Source: Phycisphaerales bacterium (GTDB lineage: Bacteria > Planctomycetota > Phycisphaerae > Phycisphaerales > UBA1924). From it: 64,000 nucleotides of DNA. The notes under the pieces are model-generated. The model saw nothing but the letters and a program-made list of their open reading frames with translations. It ran no database searches and was not told the origin of the DNA. Every line of letters starts with the position of its first letter. Position 1 is the stretch's first letter. The DNA lies in the NCBI GenBank assembly GCA_007693765.1, contig RECZ01000109.1, forward strand, positions 1 to 64,000, written 5' to 3'. Below, in pieces: positions 27,025 through 36,586 of this stretch. The position numbers were made by a program, and so were the translations under genes.

Positions 27025-29715
27025 ATGGCCAAGAAACCTACTACAACCCGAACAAAGAAGGCGCCAACCAAGAAGACGGCGCGGTCCAAGGCCGGCGCCC
27101 CGCGCTCCAAGGGCTCGTCGGAGCGCGTCAACGCCACCGGCAAGCAGTTGGTGATCGTGGAGTCGCCGGCCAAGGCGAAAACTATCAATAAATACCTCGG
27201 CTCCGGCTACGTGGTGAAGGCCTCGGTGGGCCACGTCCGCGACCTGCCGACGAAGTCGAAGAAGGGCGAGAAGGCCCCCGTGCCCGGCGTCGACCTCGAG
27301 CACGACTTCGAGCCCTCCTACGAGGTGCTGCCCGGCAAGTCCAAGACGGTGACCGAGCTCAAGCGGGCGGCCAAGCAGGCCTCCGACATCTGGTTCGCGA
27401 CGGATCTTGACCGCGAGGGCGAGGCGATCGCCTGGCACCTCGCGCAGGAACTGGGCATCAAGCCCGGCGACGCCAAACGCGTGGTCTTCAACGCCATCAC
27501 GGCGACGGAGATCAAGCGGGCGTTCTCCAACCCCCACCCGATCGACGAGAACAAGGTCAACGCCCAGCAGGCCCGGCGCGTGCTCGACCGCATCGTGGGC
27601 TACCAGGTGTCGCCGCTGCTGTGGAAGAAGGTGGCCCGGGGCCTGAGCGCCGGGCGGGTGCAGTCCGTCGCGGTGCGCCTCGTCGTGGAGCGCGAGCGCG
27701 AGATCCGCGCCTTCGTGCCCGATGAGTACTGGCGCATCACCGGGCGGTTCGCGCTCGACGAATCGACCGCCAGGAAGCTCATGGGCGAGTGGGGCGCGTT
27801 CCTCGAGACGCGCGACGAGAAGGGCGCAGTGCCCACGATCAAGGCCCAGAACGCGTGGCTTGCCCAGCGCGGCGCCGTGAGTGCCGAGCTCGTCGAGGTC
27901 GGTGGCGAGAAGTTCGAGATCGCCGGCAAGGGTGGCGACGACGCGGCCCAGCCCGCCGATCTCTCCCCGCGTGTGCTCGACGTCGTGCGGCTCGCCGGCC
28001 TGACGAACGTCGAGGCCGACGCCGCGGAGGACGAAGCCGCCAAGGGCCCCGCGCGGTGGAAGCGCACGGTCACCGGGACCGTCGACGCCTCGACGCCCTA
28101 CAAGGTCACGTCCATTGAGACGAAGCGGACGAGTTCGCGTCCGCCCGCGCCGTTCATCACGTCCACGCTGCAGCAGGCCGCGTCGTCGCGCCTCTCCTTC
28201 GGCGCCCAGCGCACCATGCGGGCTGCGCAGCAGTTGTACGAGGGCGTGGACATCCCCGGCGAGGGCTCCGTCGGCCTCATCACGTACATGCGTACGGATT
28301 CGACGCACCTCACTGGCGACGCCATCCAGATGGCCCGCGACTTCATCCAGCGCACCTATGGCGACAAGTACCTGCCCGAGAAGCCCAACTTCTTCTCCTC
28401 ATCCAACAGGTCGGCGCAGGAGGCGCACGAGGCGATCCGCCCCACCTCGCTCGATCACCCCCCCGAGAAGATCCGCAACTCCCTCAAGCCAGATCAGTTC
28501 CGCCTTTACCAGCTCATCTGGGACCGCTTCGTCGCCTGCCAGATGACGCCCTCGCAGTGGGACGCGACGAGCGTGCTCATCACCGGCGGCACGGACCCCA
28601 AGACCCCCGTCACCTTCCGTGCTACTGGGCGCGTGCTGGTGTTCGACGGCTACCTCCGCGTCGCCGGCGTGCCGCAGGCCACCGACGAGCAGACGCTGCC
28701 CTCGCTCGAAGAATCGCGGCCCATGTGCCCGTTCGCCATCGAGCCAGACCAGCGCTTCACCTCGCCCCCGCCGCGGTACAGCGAGGCCTCGCTCATCAAA
28801 ACGCTCGAGAGCGAGGGCATCGGCCGCCCTTCCACGTACGCCTCGATCATCCAGGTGATCCAGGACCGCAAGTACGCCGAGCAGATCGAGCGGCGCTTCT
28901 ACGCGACCGACCTCGGTGAGGTCGTGACCGACAAGCTCATCGAGGCCTTCCCCGAGATCATGGAGCTCGGCTACACCCGCGACCTCGAGCTCGAGCTCGA
29001 CTCCATCGAGGACGACAACAAGGACTGGATCGCTGTCCTGCACTCCTTCTACGGCCCCTTCAAGGACCAGCTCGAGCGCGCCCACGACGAGCTCACCCAC
29101 GCCAAGGCCGAGACCACGCCCGCGCCCGCCGAGTACAAGTGCGAGAAGTGCGGCAGCTCGCTCGTCTACCGCTTCGGCAAGAGCGGGCGGTTCCTCTCCT
29201 GCTCCACCTACCCCACCTGCGACTACGCCTGCCCCATCGACCGCGAGGGCAAACCCCGCCCGATCGAGGTCTCCGACGTCGCCTGCCACAAGTGCGGCAA
29301 GCCGATGATCAAGCGCACCGGGCGATTCGGCCCCTTCTACGGCTGCTCCGGCTACCCCGAGTGCGACGGCATCCTCAAGGCCGACAAGCAGGGCCGCCCC
29401 GTCGCCCCCGCCACGCCGCCGCTGGAAACCGACATGCCCTGCACCAAGTGCAGCGACGGCGCCCTCGTTCTCCGCAACGGCGCCCGCGGGCCGTGGCTCT
29501 CGTGCTCTCGCTACCCCAAGTGTCGCGGCCGGGGCAAGTGGTCCGAACTGACAGACGACGTGCGCACCAAGTGGGAGAACGCGCTGGCCGCGCACGAGAA
29601 GGCGCACCCGACGCCGATCATCCGCGACCTCGAGGGCGAGGCCCTGACGGACGCGAAGGGCAAGCCCATCGAACGCGAGGGCGAGGGCGACGACGCCGGC
29701 AGCGCCGCCGCCTGA
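27025..29715 (+). CDS. topA: DNA topoisomerase I
   Basis: This type IA topoisomerase relaxes negative supercoils. The N-terminus is a Lys/Thr-rich tail of about 35 residues. The Toprim domain starts at KQLVIVESPAKAKTINKYLG and has ATDLDREGEAIAWHL. The catalytic tyrosine is Y421 in GLITYMRTDST. Three C-terminal zinc ribbons are visible, each with four Cys (starting CEKCGSS, CHKCGKP and CTKCSDG). The 896-residue length is normal for a TopA with extra C-terminal domains. A GGGAGA site precedes ATG 27025. The basic N-terminal tail recalls the one on the DksA-like protein at 6.8 kb. Confidence 0.97.
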   Translation: MAKKPTTTRTKKAPTKKTARSKAGAPRSKGSSERVNATGKQLVIVESPAKAKTINKYLGSGYVVKASVGHVRDLPTKSKKGEKAPVPGVDLEHDFEPSYEVLPGKSKTVTELKRAAKQASDIWFATDLDREGEAIAWHLAQELGIKPGDAKRVVFNAITATEIKRAFSNPHPIDENKVNAQQARRVLDRIVGYQVSPLLWKKVARGLSAGRVQSVAVRLVVEREREIRAFVPDEYWRITGRFALDESTARKLMGEWGAFLETRDEKGAVPTIKAQNAWLAQRGAVSAELVEVGGEKFEIAGKGGDDAAQPADLSPRVLDVVRLAGLTNVEADAAEDEAAKGPARWKRTVTGTVDASTPYKVTSIETKRTSSRPPAPFITSTLQQAASSRLSFGAQRTMRAAQQLYEGVDIPGEGSVGLITYMRTDSTHLTGDAIQMARDFIQRTYGDKYLPEKPNFFSSSNRSAQEAHEAIRPTSLDHPPEKIRNSLKPDQFRLYQLIWDRFVACQMTPSQWDATSVLITGGTDPKTPVTFRATGRVLVFDGYLRVAGVPQATDEQTLPSLEESRPMCPFAIEPDQRFTSPPPRYSEASLIKTLESEGIGRPSTYASIIQVIQDRKYAEQIERRFYATDLGEVVTDKLIEAFPEIMELGYTRDLELELDSIEDDNKDWIAVLHSFYGPFKDQLERAHDELTHAKAETTPAPAEYKCEKCGSSLVYRFGKSGRFLSCSTYPTCDYACPIDREGKPRPIEVSDVACHKCGKPMIKRTGRFGPFYGCSGYPECDGILKADKQGRPVAPATPPLETDMPCTKCSDGALVLRNGARGPWLSCSRYPKCRGRGKWSELTDDVRTKWENALAAHEKAHPTPIIRDLEGEALTDAKGKPIEREGEGDDAGSAAA

Positions 29716-29805
29716 CCCGCCCCGGCGCCGGAGCGCGCCGACAGACTCGACCGATCCTGTAGGCTGGGCGTCGCCGGAGCGTGCCGCCCCGGCCGGTGAT
29801 CACGC

Positions 29806-31704
29806 ATGACGGACGTCGGCGAACAACCGCGACCCTCTACCCCCGGCGACCCGCCCAAGCCCGCGTGGCGCGCGGTCTTTTCCCACATCAACAACGCCCG
29901 CGACTGGTGGCTGGTCTGCATCGGCGCGATGATCGGCGTCGTCACCGCGATGGGCGCGATCGGGTTCGTGACGCTCGTGCACTGGGCCGAGGACCGCGCC
30001 GCGCAGGCCGCGCGGGAGTGGCCGTGGTGGACGCTCCCCGCCATCCCCATGCTCGGCGCCCTGCTCACGGGGTTGCTCGTCCACTACTTCGCGCGTGAGG
30101 CGCGCGGGCACGGCGTGCCCGAGGTGATGGACGCCATCGTGCGCCGGGGCGGCAAGGTGCGCCCGCGTGTGGCGATCGTGAAATCCATCGCCAGCGCGTG
30201 CACGATCGGGTCGGGTGGGTCGGCCGGCGCCGAGGGGCCCATCGTGCAGATCGGCGCCGCCATCGGCAGCGCGATCTCGCAGGTGCTGCGGGTCTCGCGC
30301 GAGCACACCAACACGCTGCTCGGCTGCGGCGCCGCGGCGGGCATCGCCTCGGTCTTCAACGCCCCGATCGCGGGCGTCTTCTTCGTGCTGGAGATCCTGC
30401 TCCGCGACTTTTCCGTGCGCACGTTCACGCCCATCGTGATCGCCAGCGTCTTCTCGACCGCCGTCACGCAGGCCGTGCTCGGCGAGAACGAGGCCCTCTT
30501 CGCCTCGGCGCGCGAGATCGAGGGCTACGCCTTCACGTTCGGCGAGCTCCCCAGCTACATCGCGCTGGGGCTCCTGTGCGGCGTGATCGCGGTGATCTTC
30601 GTGCGCATGCTCTACGCGTCGGAGGACGTCGCCGCCCGCGTGCCGGTGCACCCGGTGGTCAAGCCCGTCATCGGCGCGCTGCTGCTGGGGCTGCTCGGGC
30701 TGGCGTACCTCGCGATGCTCCGCGGCGGGCCGGGCGCACCGACGTACCCCTCGTTCTTCGGCAACGGCTACGAAGCGATCCGCAACCTCATCAACCCCAT
30801 CTCGTACCGCGCCGGCGCATCGGACGCGATGGCCAACGTGCCCATCGGCGGCGTGCTGGACGCCGAACTCGCCTCCGCCGTGCCCTTCACGCTCTGGGTC
30901 GTCGGGCTGATGCTGGTCTTCAAGATCGTGGGAACGTGCTGCACGCTGGGCTCGGGCGGATCGGGCGGCGTGTTCGCGCCCTCGCTGTTCATGGGCGCCG
31001 CCGCGGGCGCCGTGTTCGGCATCGCGCTCGAACGCATCGGCCTCATGCCCCCGGGCGGCTCTCCCGCGGCGTACGCGCTGGTGGGCATGGCGGCGCTCGT
31101 CGCGGGCACCACGCACGCGCCGCTGACCGCCATCCTCATCCTCTTCGAGATCACGCGCGACGTGTACGTGCTGCTGCCCATCATGCTCGCGGCCGTGGTC
31201 GCCACGCTGCTCGCGCAGTTGCTGCTGCGTGACTCGGTCTACTCACTCAAGCTGCGCCGCCGGGGCGTGCGTCTGGGCACGACCATGGACTGGACGATCA
31301 TGCGGCGCATCAACGCCCGGCAGGTGCAGCTCACGCCGCACGTCGGCGTCCGCCTCGGCGATCCGGCGTCGCGGCTGCTCGACATCGTCCAGCGCTACCA
31401 GGTGGAGGACTTCGTCGTGCTCAGCGCCGACGGGCGCTACGCGGGCATGGTCACCGGGCGCGACCTGCGCACCGCGCTGATCGCGCACGAGGCGCTCCCC
31501 CTGCTCGTCGTCGAGGAACTCACGCGCACCGACCTGCCCACCATCGATCCCAACGAGACGCTCGACACCGTCATGGACAAGTTCTCCGGGCACGACGTCT
31601 CCAGCCTCCCCGTGGTGGACCCGGACGACACCTCCCGCGTCCTGGGCCTGATGACCCGCGCCCGCATGCTCCAGCGCTACCAGCGGGCGCTGGAGGAAGA
31701 CTGA
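29806..31704 (+). CDS. CLC-type chloride channel/antiporter with CBS domains
   Basis: The 632-residue protein has the multi-helix CLC core (about residues 35-470). The conserved anion-site motifs are GSGGSAGAEGPIVQIGAAIG, whose Glu is the gating residue of antiporters, and LGSGGSGGVFAPSLFMGA. The C-terminal cytoplasmic part (about 510-632) contains two CBS units (DFVVLSADGRYAGMVTGRDL and SSLPVVDPDDTSRVLGLMTR), which commonly bind adenine nucleotides. It probably exchanges chloride or another anion across the inner membrane. A TAGGCT near 29759 may be the -10. Confidence 0.93.
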   Translation: MTDVGEQPRPSTPGDPPKPAWRAVFSHINNARDWWLVCIGAMIGVVTAMGAIGFVTLVHWAEDRAAQAAREWPWWTLPAIPMLGALLTGLLVHYFAREARGHGVPEVMDAIVRRGGKVRPRVAIVKSIASACTIGSGGSAGAEGPIVQIGAAIGSAISQVLRVSREHTNTLLGCGAAAGIASVFNAPIAGVFFVLEILLRDFSVRTFTPIVIASVFSTAVTQAVLGENEALFASAREIEGYAFTFGELPSYIALGLLCGVIAVIFVRMLYASEDVAARVPVHPVVKPVIGALLLGLLGLAYLAMLRGGPGAPTYPSFFGNGYEAIRNLINPISYRAGASDAMANVPIGGVLDAELASAVPFTLWVVGLMLVFKIVGTCCTLGSGGSGGVFAPSLFMGAAAGAVFGIALERIGLMPPGGSPAAYALVGMAALVAGTTHAPLTAILILFEITRDVYVLLPIMLAAVVATLLAQLLLRDSVYSLKLRRRGVRLGTTMDWTIMRRINARQVQLTPHVGVRLGDPASRLLDIVQRYQVEDFVVLSADGRYAGMVTGRDLRTALIAHEALPLLVVEELTRTDLPTIDPNETLDTVMDKFSGHDVSSLPVVDPDDTSRVLGLMTRARMLQRYQRALEED

Positions 31705-31752
31705 TCCGGCGCCGGACGCGACAACCCACGCCCCGCCGGCGACAATCACTCC

Positions 31753-32217
31753 GTGGACGCCGCCCCCCACCCACCCCGGTTCACCTTCCGCCGCGCCGAC
31801 AGGCTCACCCACGCGCGTGAGTTCCAGGCCGTCTACAAGGCCGGCGTGCGCAAGGTGCGCGGCCCGCTGATCGTCTTCGCGTTGCCCAACGGGCTCCCGC
31901 GGGCGCGTCTCGGCCTCTCCGTCGGGCGGCGCGTGGGCAACGCCGTGGCGCGCAACCGAGTCAAACGCCTCGTCCGCGACGCCTTCCGACTCGAACGGCA
32001 CGCCCTCCCGCCGGGGTACGACCTCGTCGTGAGCGTGCGCCCGCACGAACCCGTCGGCCTCGCCGAGCACCGCGCCCATTTCTCGGCCGCGTGGCGCGCG
32101 CTCGACAAGGAATGGCGGCGACGCGAGCAGCGACGCGGCGGCGGCGATGCGCCCATCGACCCGACGACCGATGCCTCCGGGGGCGCCTCCGGGGGCACTT
32201 CCGGGGGCACGCCGTGA
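31753..32217 (+). CDS. rnpA: Ribonuclease P protein component with repeat-encoded tail
   Basis: RnpA is the protein subunit of RNase P, which trims tRNA 5' ends. The body has [15 protein letters not shown] and the RNR motif [18 protein letters not shown]. It starts at GTG 31753; GACAAT (31741-31746) ends 6 nt before it. The usual length is 110-130 residues, but here it is 154. The last 13 residues ([13 protein letters not shown]) come from three 12-nt TCCGGGGGC repeats. The stop overlaps the yidD start (GTGA). No rpmH lies upstream, unlike the common rpmH-rnpA order. Confidence 0.93.
   Translation: MDAAPHPPRFTFRRADRLTHAREFQAVYKAGVRKVRGPLIVFALPNGLPRARLGLSVGRRVGNAVARNRVKRLVRDAFRLERHALPPGYDLVVSVRPHEPVGLAEHRAHFSAAWRALDKEWRRREQRRGGGDAPIDPTTDASGGASGGTSGGTP
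32176..32207 (+). repeat. TCCGGGGG 12-nt tandem repeat at the rnpA 3' end
   Basis: TCCGGGGG occurs at 32176, 32188 and 32200, exactly 12 nt apart, with GC(G/A)C(C/T) fillers. It is read as [12 protein letters not shown]. Confidence 0.75.
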
Positions 32218-32513
32218 GCGCGCCGATCGACAACACGGCGAAGCGGCGCGCCAGGCTCGCCGCGCCGCTGATCGCGCTGGTGCGCGGGTATCAGATGGCC
32301 CTCTCGCCCATCTTCGGCGGCCGATGCCGCTTCCACCCCTCGTGCAGCCGGTACGCGATCGACGCACTGCGCGAGCACGGCCCACTGCGAGGGTCGTGGC
32401 TCACGGTGCGTCGTCTGCTCCGATGCCACCCGCTGGGCGGATCGGGCTTCGACCCGGTTCCCGACCCCTCGCCGCCCCGACATCGCCCAAACGAAGAGCG
32501 AAACGGTGGGTGA
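32214..32513 (+). CDS. yidD: Membrane protein insertion efficiency factor YidD
   Basis: YidD is a small membrane-associated protein that aids YidC-dependent insertion. The 99-residue product has the family core: [20 protein letters not shown], then [17 protein letters not shown] and [16 protein letters not shown] with its conserved Cys residues. The GTG overlaps the rnpA stop (GTGA), the usual coupling. Its functional partner yidC is 16 kb away on the other strand here. Confidence 0.95.
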   Translation: MSAPIDNTAKRRARLAAPLIALVRGYQMALSPIFGGRCRFHPSCSRYAIDALREHGPLRGSWLTVRRLLRCHPLGGSGFDPVPDPSPPRHRPNEERNGG

Positions 32514-32542
32514 GGTCAAGTCGGGGCCTGACGCGGGACGAA

Positions 32543-32554
32543 TGTAAGCGTACA
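32543..32554. promoter_or_regulatory. Candidate TetR-type operator
   Basis: TGTA-AGCG-TACA is an inverted repeat about 70 nt before the TetR-family gene. A second small palindrome, CACT-CC-AGTG, follows at 32556-32565. TetR regulators often bind such sites and repress their own gene. Confidence 0.4.
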
Positions 32555-32624
32555 CTCACTCCAGTGACCGGGTCGCCCGGCCCGGCGCCCATACTCCACC
32601 CGCACGAGGCCCTCGACCGCGTCC

Positions 32625-33233
32625 ATGAGCAGACTCCCCGCGAAAGAACGACGCGAGCAGTTGCTCGACAAGGCCGCCGGCCTCTTCGCCGAGCGCGGGT
32701 ATTCCGGCGCAACCACCGCCGAACTGGCCAAGGCCGCCGGCGTGACCGAGCCGATCATCTACCGGCACTTCGCCTCCAAGAAAGACCTCTTCATCGCCCT
32801 GATCCGGCGCACGGGCGTCGACACCATCCGCTTGTGGAAGGACTATCTCGGCGATGCCCCGACCCCCGCCGAGCGCCTGGCGCGACTCATCGGCGCCAAC
32901 CCCATGGTGCTCGATCAGGGCCGCGGCGTGTACCGCGTCATCGTGCAGGCGATGACCGAGTCGCAGGACGACGACGTGCGCGAAGCGCTGCACGAGCACA
33001 TCGCGGCCCTGCACGCGTTCCTCACCGAGCAGATCGAGGTCGCGCAGGAATCCGGCGCGGTCAGCAAGCGGTTCACGCCCTCCATCACCGCGTGGCTGCT
33101 GCTGCACCTCGGCCTCGGATACGGCATGCTCGCCGCCCTGAACGTGCCCGGGCACGCCGTCGACGCCGACGGCAAGCACAAGCACGTGCGCGACGCGATC
33201 GAGGAACTCATGCTGGGGCGCCGCGAGGGCTGA
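32625..33233 (+). CDS. TetR/AcrR-family transcriptional regulator
   Basis: The N-terminal 50 residues form the TetR helix-turn-helix: LLDKAAGLFAERGYSGATTA, then ELAKAAGVTEPIIYRHFASK. The C-terminal ligand domain (about residues 60-202) is helical and not family-specific. At 202 residues the size is typical. Candidate self-operator palindromes lie at 32543-32565. The next gene is convergent, 9 nt away, so the regulated target is not obvious and may only be this gene. Confidence 0.92.
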   Translation: MSRLPAKERREQLLDKAAGLFAERGYSGATTAELAKAAGVTEPIIYRHFASKKDLFIALIRRTGVDTIRLWKDYLGDAPTPAERLARLIGANPMVLDQGRGVYRVIVQAMTESQDDDVREALHEHIAALHAFLTEQIEVAQESGAVSKRFTPSITAWLLLHLGLGYGMLAALNVPGHAVDADGKHKHVRDAIEELMLGRREG

Positions 33234-33242
33234 ACCGCGGGG

Positions 33243-34079
33243 CTACTCGCTCGTGCGCGGGTGAGCGTGCAGCACCGGCATCTGCTCGAAATACGGCCGG
33301 ATGATCGCCGATTCGGCCCGCTCGAATCCCCCGTACTCGCCGTCGAAGTGCACGCGCCCGTCGTGCAGCATCACGACGCGCGGGCGGAGTCGGCGCAGGA
33401 GCTCACGGTCGTGGGTGATGATGACGGTGGTGCGTGCGCACGCCCCGCTGCGCTGCTCGCGGTGCGTCTCGGCGATGAGCTCGTGCACCTGCCCGGCATG
33501 CATGGGGTCGAGCCCCGCGGTGGGCTCGTCGTAGAAGATGATCGTCGGGTCCATCGACAGCGCCCGCGCGATGGAGACGCGCTTGGCCATGCCGCCCGAG
33601 AGCGCATCGCGGTCCTTCTCGAGCAGCGCATCTGTGTCGTCGAAGCCGACGCGGCGCAGCGCCGCCGTGGCCCGCTCGCGGATCTGCGCCTCGGGCATGC
33701 GCTTGTTCTCACGCAGCCAGAGAGCGATGTTCTCCAGCACCGTTCCGGAGAAGAGCGCGTTCTTCTGGAACACCACCGCCCAGTGCAGGCGCACGCGGTC
33801 CATGGCGTCCTCGTCGATGGCGTGGACGTCGACCAGCGGGGCCTCCGGGTCGCTGTGGTCGGCGATCAGCACCCGGCCCCGGTCGGGCCGGAGGTTGCCG
33901 ATCATCGTGTCCAGCAGCACCGTCTTGCCGCAGCCGGAGCCGCCCACGATGGCCACGATCTCGGCGCGCCGCACCTCGAGGTCCACGCCGAGCAGCACGC
34001 GGTTGCTCCCAAACGACTTGTGCACGCCTTCGACGCGCGCCTCTGGGGGCGCATCCGTGCGCGGCGGGGGCTGGGTCAT
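33243..34079 (-). CDS. ABC transporter ATP-binding protein, MlaF/Ttg2A-like
   Basis: The 278-residue ATPase has Walker A (GGSGCGKTVLLDTMIG), an MlaF-like Q-loop and neighbour (VVFQKNALFSGTVLENIALWL), signature LSGGMAKRVSIARAL and Walker B IIFYDEPTAGLDPMHA. The GGMAKR signature and the FSGTVLENIAL segment are typical of the Mla phospholipid transport ATPases. Normally mlaE (permease) and mlaD are adjacent, but none is seen here. ATG 34079 is chosen from the family N-terminus; a minus-strand TACGCT (34088-34093) ends 8 nt before it. Confidence 0.85.
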   Translation of the reverse strand: MTQPPPRTDAPPEARVEGVHKSFGSNRVLLGVDLEVRRAEIVAIVGGSGCGKTVLLDTMIGNLRPDRGRVLIADHSDPEAPLVDVHAIDEDAMDRVRLHWAVVFQKNALFSGTVLENIALWLRENKRMPEAQIRERATAALRRVGFDDTDALLEKDRDALSGGMAKRVSIARALSMDPTIIFYDEPTAGLDPMHAGQVHELIAETHREQRSGACARTTVIITHDRELLRRLRPRVVMLHDGRVHFDGEYGGFERAESAIIRPYFEQMPVLHAHPRTSE

Positions 34080-34139
34080 CGCGGCGCAGCGTACCGGATC
34101 GCGGCGCGCCACGCGGTCAGCGCACGTACCATCGGGGGC

Positions 34140-35321
34140 GTGATCTACCTCGACAACAACGCGACGACCCGCCCCTCGCCCGGCGTGATCGAGGCCGTCC
34201 GGCGTGCGCTGGAGCAGGATTGGGCGAACCCGTCGTCCATCCACCGCCCGGGGCAGTCAGCGCGCCGGGTCGTCGAACTGGCGCGGGAGAGCGTCGCCGC
34301 GCTGATCGGGGCGCGGGCGCGCGACGTCGTGTTCACGTCCGGGGGGACGGAGTCGATCGACCTCGCCTTCCGCGGCGCCCTCCGCGCCACGGGGCGCCGC
34401 GTCGTCGTCACCACCGCCGTCGAGCACGAGGCTGTGCGTTCGCTCTGCGACGCCCTCGAAACCACCGGCGTCGAGGTGCGCCAGATCCCGCTCGCCCGCG
34501 GCGGCGTGGCGGACGCCGACGCCCTGCCGGGACTGCTCACCGACGATGTGGCGCTGGTGAGCGTGCAGTGGGCGAACAACGAAACCGGGGCGGTCCAGCC
34601 CGTCGAGCGCATCGGCGCCCTCTGCCGCGAGCGCCGCATCCCCTTCCACTGCGACGGCACGCAATGGGCGGGCAAGATGCCGACCGACATCAGCGCCACG
34701 CCCATCGACCTGCTCACGCTCTCAGCGCACAAACTGCACGGACCCAAGGGCGTCGGCGCGCTCGCCATCCGACGGGGGACCCCCCTCGCGCCCGTGCTCC
34801 ACGGCGTGCAGGAGCAGGAACGGCGCGGCGGCACCGAGAATGTGCCCGGCATCGCCGGCTTCGGCGCCGCGGCGGAGGAGGCGCGGGCATGGTTCGCCGA
34901 GGCATCGAACCGCGACCGCCTCGGCGCCCTGCGCGACCGTTTCGAACAGCGCGTGCTCGAACGCGTCCCCGATGCGCACGTCAACGGTCCCGCCGACCCC
35001 TGGCGCGCCGACCACCCCACGCGCCTCTGGAACACGACCAACATCGCCTTCCCGCGCCTGGAGGCCGAGGCCCTGCTGATGCTGCTGAGCGAGAAGGGTG
35101 TGTGCGCTTCCGCCGGCGCGGCGTGCTCATCGGGCTCGCTCGAACCATCCCCCGTGCTGCTGGCGATGGGCGTGGCGCCGGAGTATGCGCACGGCGCTAT
35201 CCGTTTCAGCCTCTCGCGCGAATCGACGTGGGATGAACTGGAGCGGGCCGCGGCGATCATCGAGCAATGCGTCGGCAGGCTGCGCGCGTCGATGCCGCAG
35301 TCATCGAACGAACCCGCCTAA
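34140..35321 (+). CDS. Cysteine desulfurase (NifS/IscS family)
   Basis: This PLP enzyme takes sulfur from cysteine for Fe-S clusters or thiolated tRNA. The N-terminus IYLDNNATTRPSPGV is the NifS/IscS opening. The PLP lysine is in SAHKLHGPKG, preceded by HCDGTQWAGK. The catalytic cysteine loop is CASAGAACSSGSLEPSPVL, the long-loop group I type. GTG 34140 gives 393 residues; TACCAT (34127-34132) ends 7 nt before it, so it may be leaderless. No iscU or iscR lies nearby. Confidence 0.93.
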   Translation: MIYLDNNATTRPSPGVIEAVRRALEQDWANPSSIHRPGQSARRVVELARESVAALIGARARDVVFTSGGTESIDLAFRGALRATGRRVVVTTAVEHEAVRSLCDALETTGVEVRQIPLARGGVADADALPGLLTDDVALVSVQWANNETGAVQPVERIGALCRERRIPFHCDGTQWAGKMPTDISATPIDLLTLSAHKLHGPKGVGALAIRRGTPLAPVLHGVQEQERRGGTENVPGIAGFGAAAEEARAWFAEASNRDRLGALRDRFEQRVLERVPDAHVNGPADPWRADHPTRLWNTTNIAFPRLEAEALLMLLSEKGVCASAGAACSSGSLEPSPVLLAMGVAPEYAHGAIRFSLSRESTWDELERAAAIIEQCVGRLRASMPQSSNEPA

Positions 35322-35379
35322 CGCGGGGGACATCGTGCATTGGGTGATCCCGATGCGTTCCGCTGCTGAACACGCGCGC

Positions 35380-35937
35380 TCACGCGTCCGTGCGGTCGAT
35401 CACCGGGTAGTTCTCGCGCTCGCCGCGTCCGCGGAGGGGGTAGTCCTTGCGCAGCGGGTGGCCGGGGTAGTCCTTCCACAGCAGGATGCGGCGCAGGTCC
35501 GGGTGGTTGCGGAAGCGGATGCCGAACATGTCGAAGACTTCGCGCTCGGGCCACTCGGCGCCGGGCCAGAGGTCGCACACGCTGTCGAGATACAGCGCCG
35601 GGTCTTCCTCGATGCCGCCCGTTGGCAGCGAGGGATCGAGAAACACCTTGACGAAGAACCGATCGGTGCGGCTGTACGAGCACAGGTTGTAGATCACCGC
35701 GAAGCGGCCGATGGTGTGCGCCGGGTAGTCGAGGTAGTCGACGCCGATCACGTCCGACAGGAAGTTGTACGCGCACCGCGCATCGTCGCGAAGGAAGGCG
35801 AGCACCTCGTGCAGGCTATCGGGCGCGACGATCAGCGTCGGCTGGCCGCGGTACTCGGTGGCGCGGAACGTCTTGCCCGGAAAGGCTTCCTTGACGATCG
35901 CGAACGTCGGGTGATCGAGGGTCGGCGCGTTGGACAT
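35380..35937 (-). CDS. nuoC: NADH-quinone oxidoreductase subunit C
   Basis: NuoC is part of the peripheral arm of respiratory complex I. The 185-residue protein has the 30-kDa subunit signature: [20 protein letters not shown] followed by [20 protein letters not shown]. The N-terminal half matches the family pattern ([15 protein letters not shown]). Complex I genes are usually clustered as nuoA-N, yet no other nuo gene is beside it. TAGACT on the minus strand (35945-35950) ends 7 nt before the ATG, so it can be transcribed on its own. Confidence 0.95.
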   Translation of the reverse strand: MSNAPTLDHPTFAIVKEAFPGKTFRATEYRGQPTLIVAPDSLHEVLAFLRDDARCAYNFLSDVIGVDYLDYPAHTIGRFAVIYNLCSYSRTDRFFVKVFLDPSLPTGGIEEDPALYLDSVCDLWPGAEWPEREVFDMFGIRFRNHPDLRRILLWKDYPGHPLRKDYPLRGRGERENYPVIDRTDA

Positions 35938-35947
35938 GGGGTGGAGT

Positions 35948-36586
35948 CTAGCCTTGCGCCGCGATCGCCGCGACGCGGCCGCGCAGGGTCTCCGATGCGC
36001 CGGGCGTCACCGCGAGGAAGGCCTTCTCGTTGATCGGGGCGCCCCCCAGCGCTTCGAGCAGCAGCATGGCGAGGTCCTCGTCGGCGCCGTCGATCACCAC
36101 GCCGTCGCTCACGCCCGCCAGCGCGTGCGCCATGCGCGTGAAGTGATCCTGAGCGTCGGCACGCATCGACTGCGCCAGCATGGCGACGGGGTCGAGCAGC
36201 AGGGCGAAGGGGCCGCCCTCCTGCTCGCGGAGCAGTCGCAGGCACGAGGGAACATCGCCCAGGGCGTGCGCATGGTGCGGGCGGAGCAGCAACCGCCCGC
36301 CCCGCGCCTCCAAGCCGGGGCGGGCCGCGACGCAGAACGCGTCCAGAGCGTTGCGCCCGGAGCCCATCCACGTACGGGGGTCGTCGTCGAAGAGTCCCTC
36401 ACCCATGCCCCCGGTCCACGCCCAGAAGAGGTCCCCGGCGGGCAGTTCCGGCATGTCCGAGGTCGAAGAGGCGCCCGGCGCCACCGGGCGGACCGCCCAA
36501 TGCGACGCGACCACCTCGCCGGCGTCGGAACGGATCACCCCGCCATGCGGCGAGGCGGCGGGGTAGATCGTCACCACGCGGCGCAT
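35948..36586 (-). CDS. Unrecognised protein upstream of nuoC
   Basis: A GGAGGAG site precedes ATG 36586 and the 212-residue frame ends 10 nt before the nuoC start. I do not recognise the family. The middle ([20 protein letters not shown], then [17 protein letters not shown]) is loosely like the beta strands of sugar-phosphate isomerase TIM barrels. The protein is short for such a barrel and the metal ligands are not clear. No signal peptide or membrane helix is seen. Confidence 0.6.
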   Translation of the reverse strand: MRRVVTIYPAASPHGGVIRSDAGEVVASHWAVRPVAPGASSTSDMPELPAGDLFWAWTGGMGEGLFDDDPRTWMGSGRNALDAFCVAARPGLEARGGRLLLRPHHAHALGDVPSCLRLLREQEGGPFALLLDPVAMLAQSMRADAQDHFTRMAHALAGVSDGVVIDGADEDLAMLLLEALGGAPINEKAFLAVTPGASETLRGRVAAIAAQG

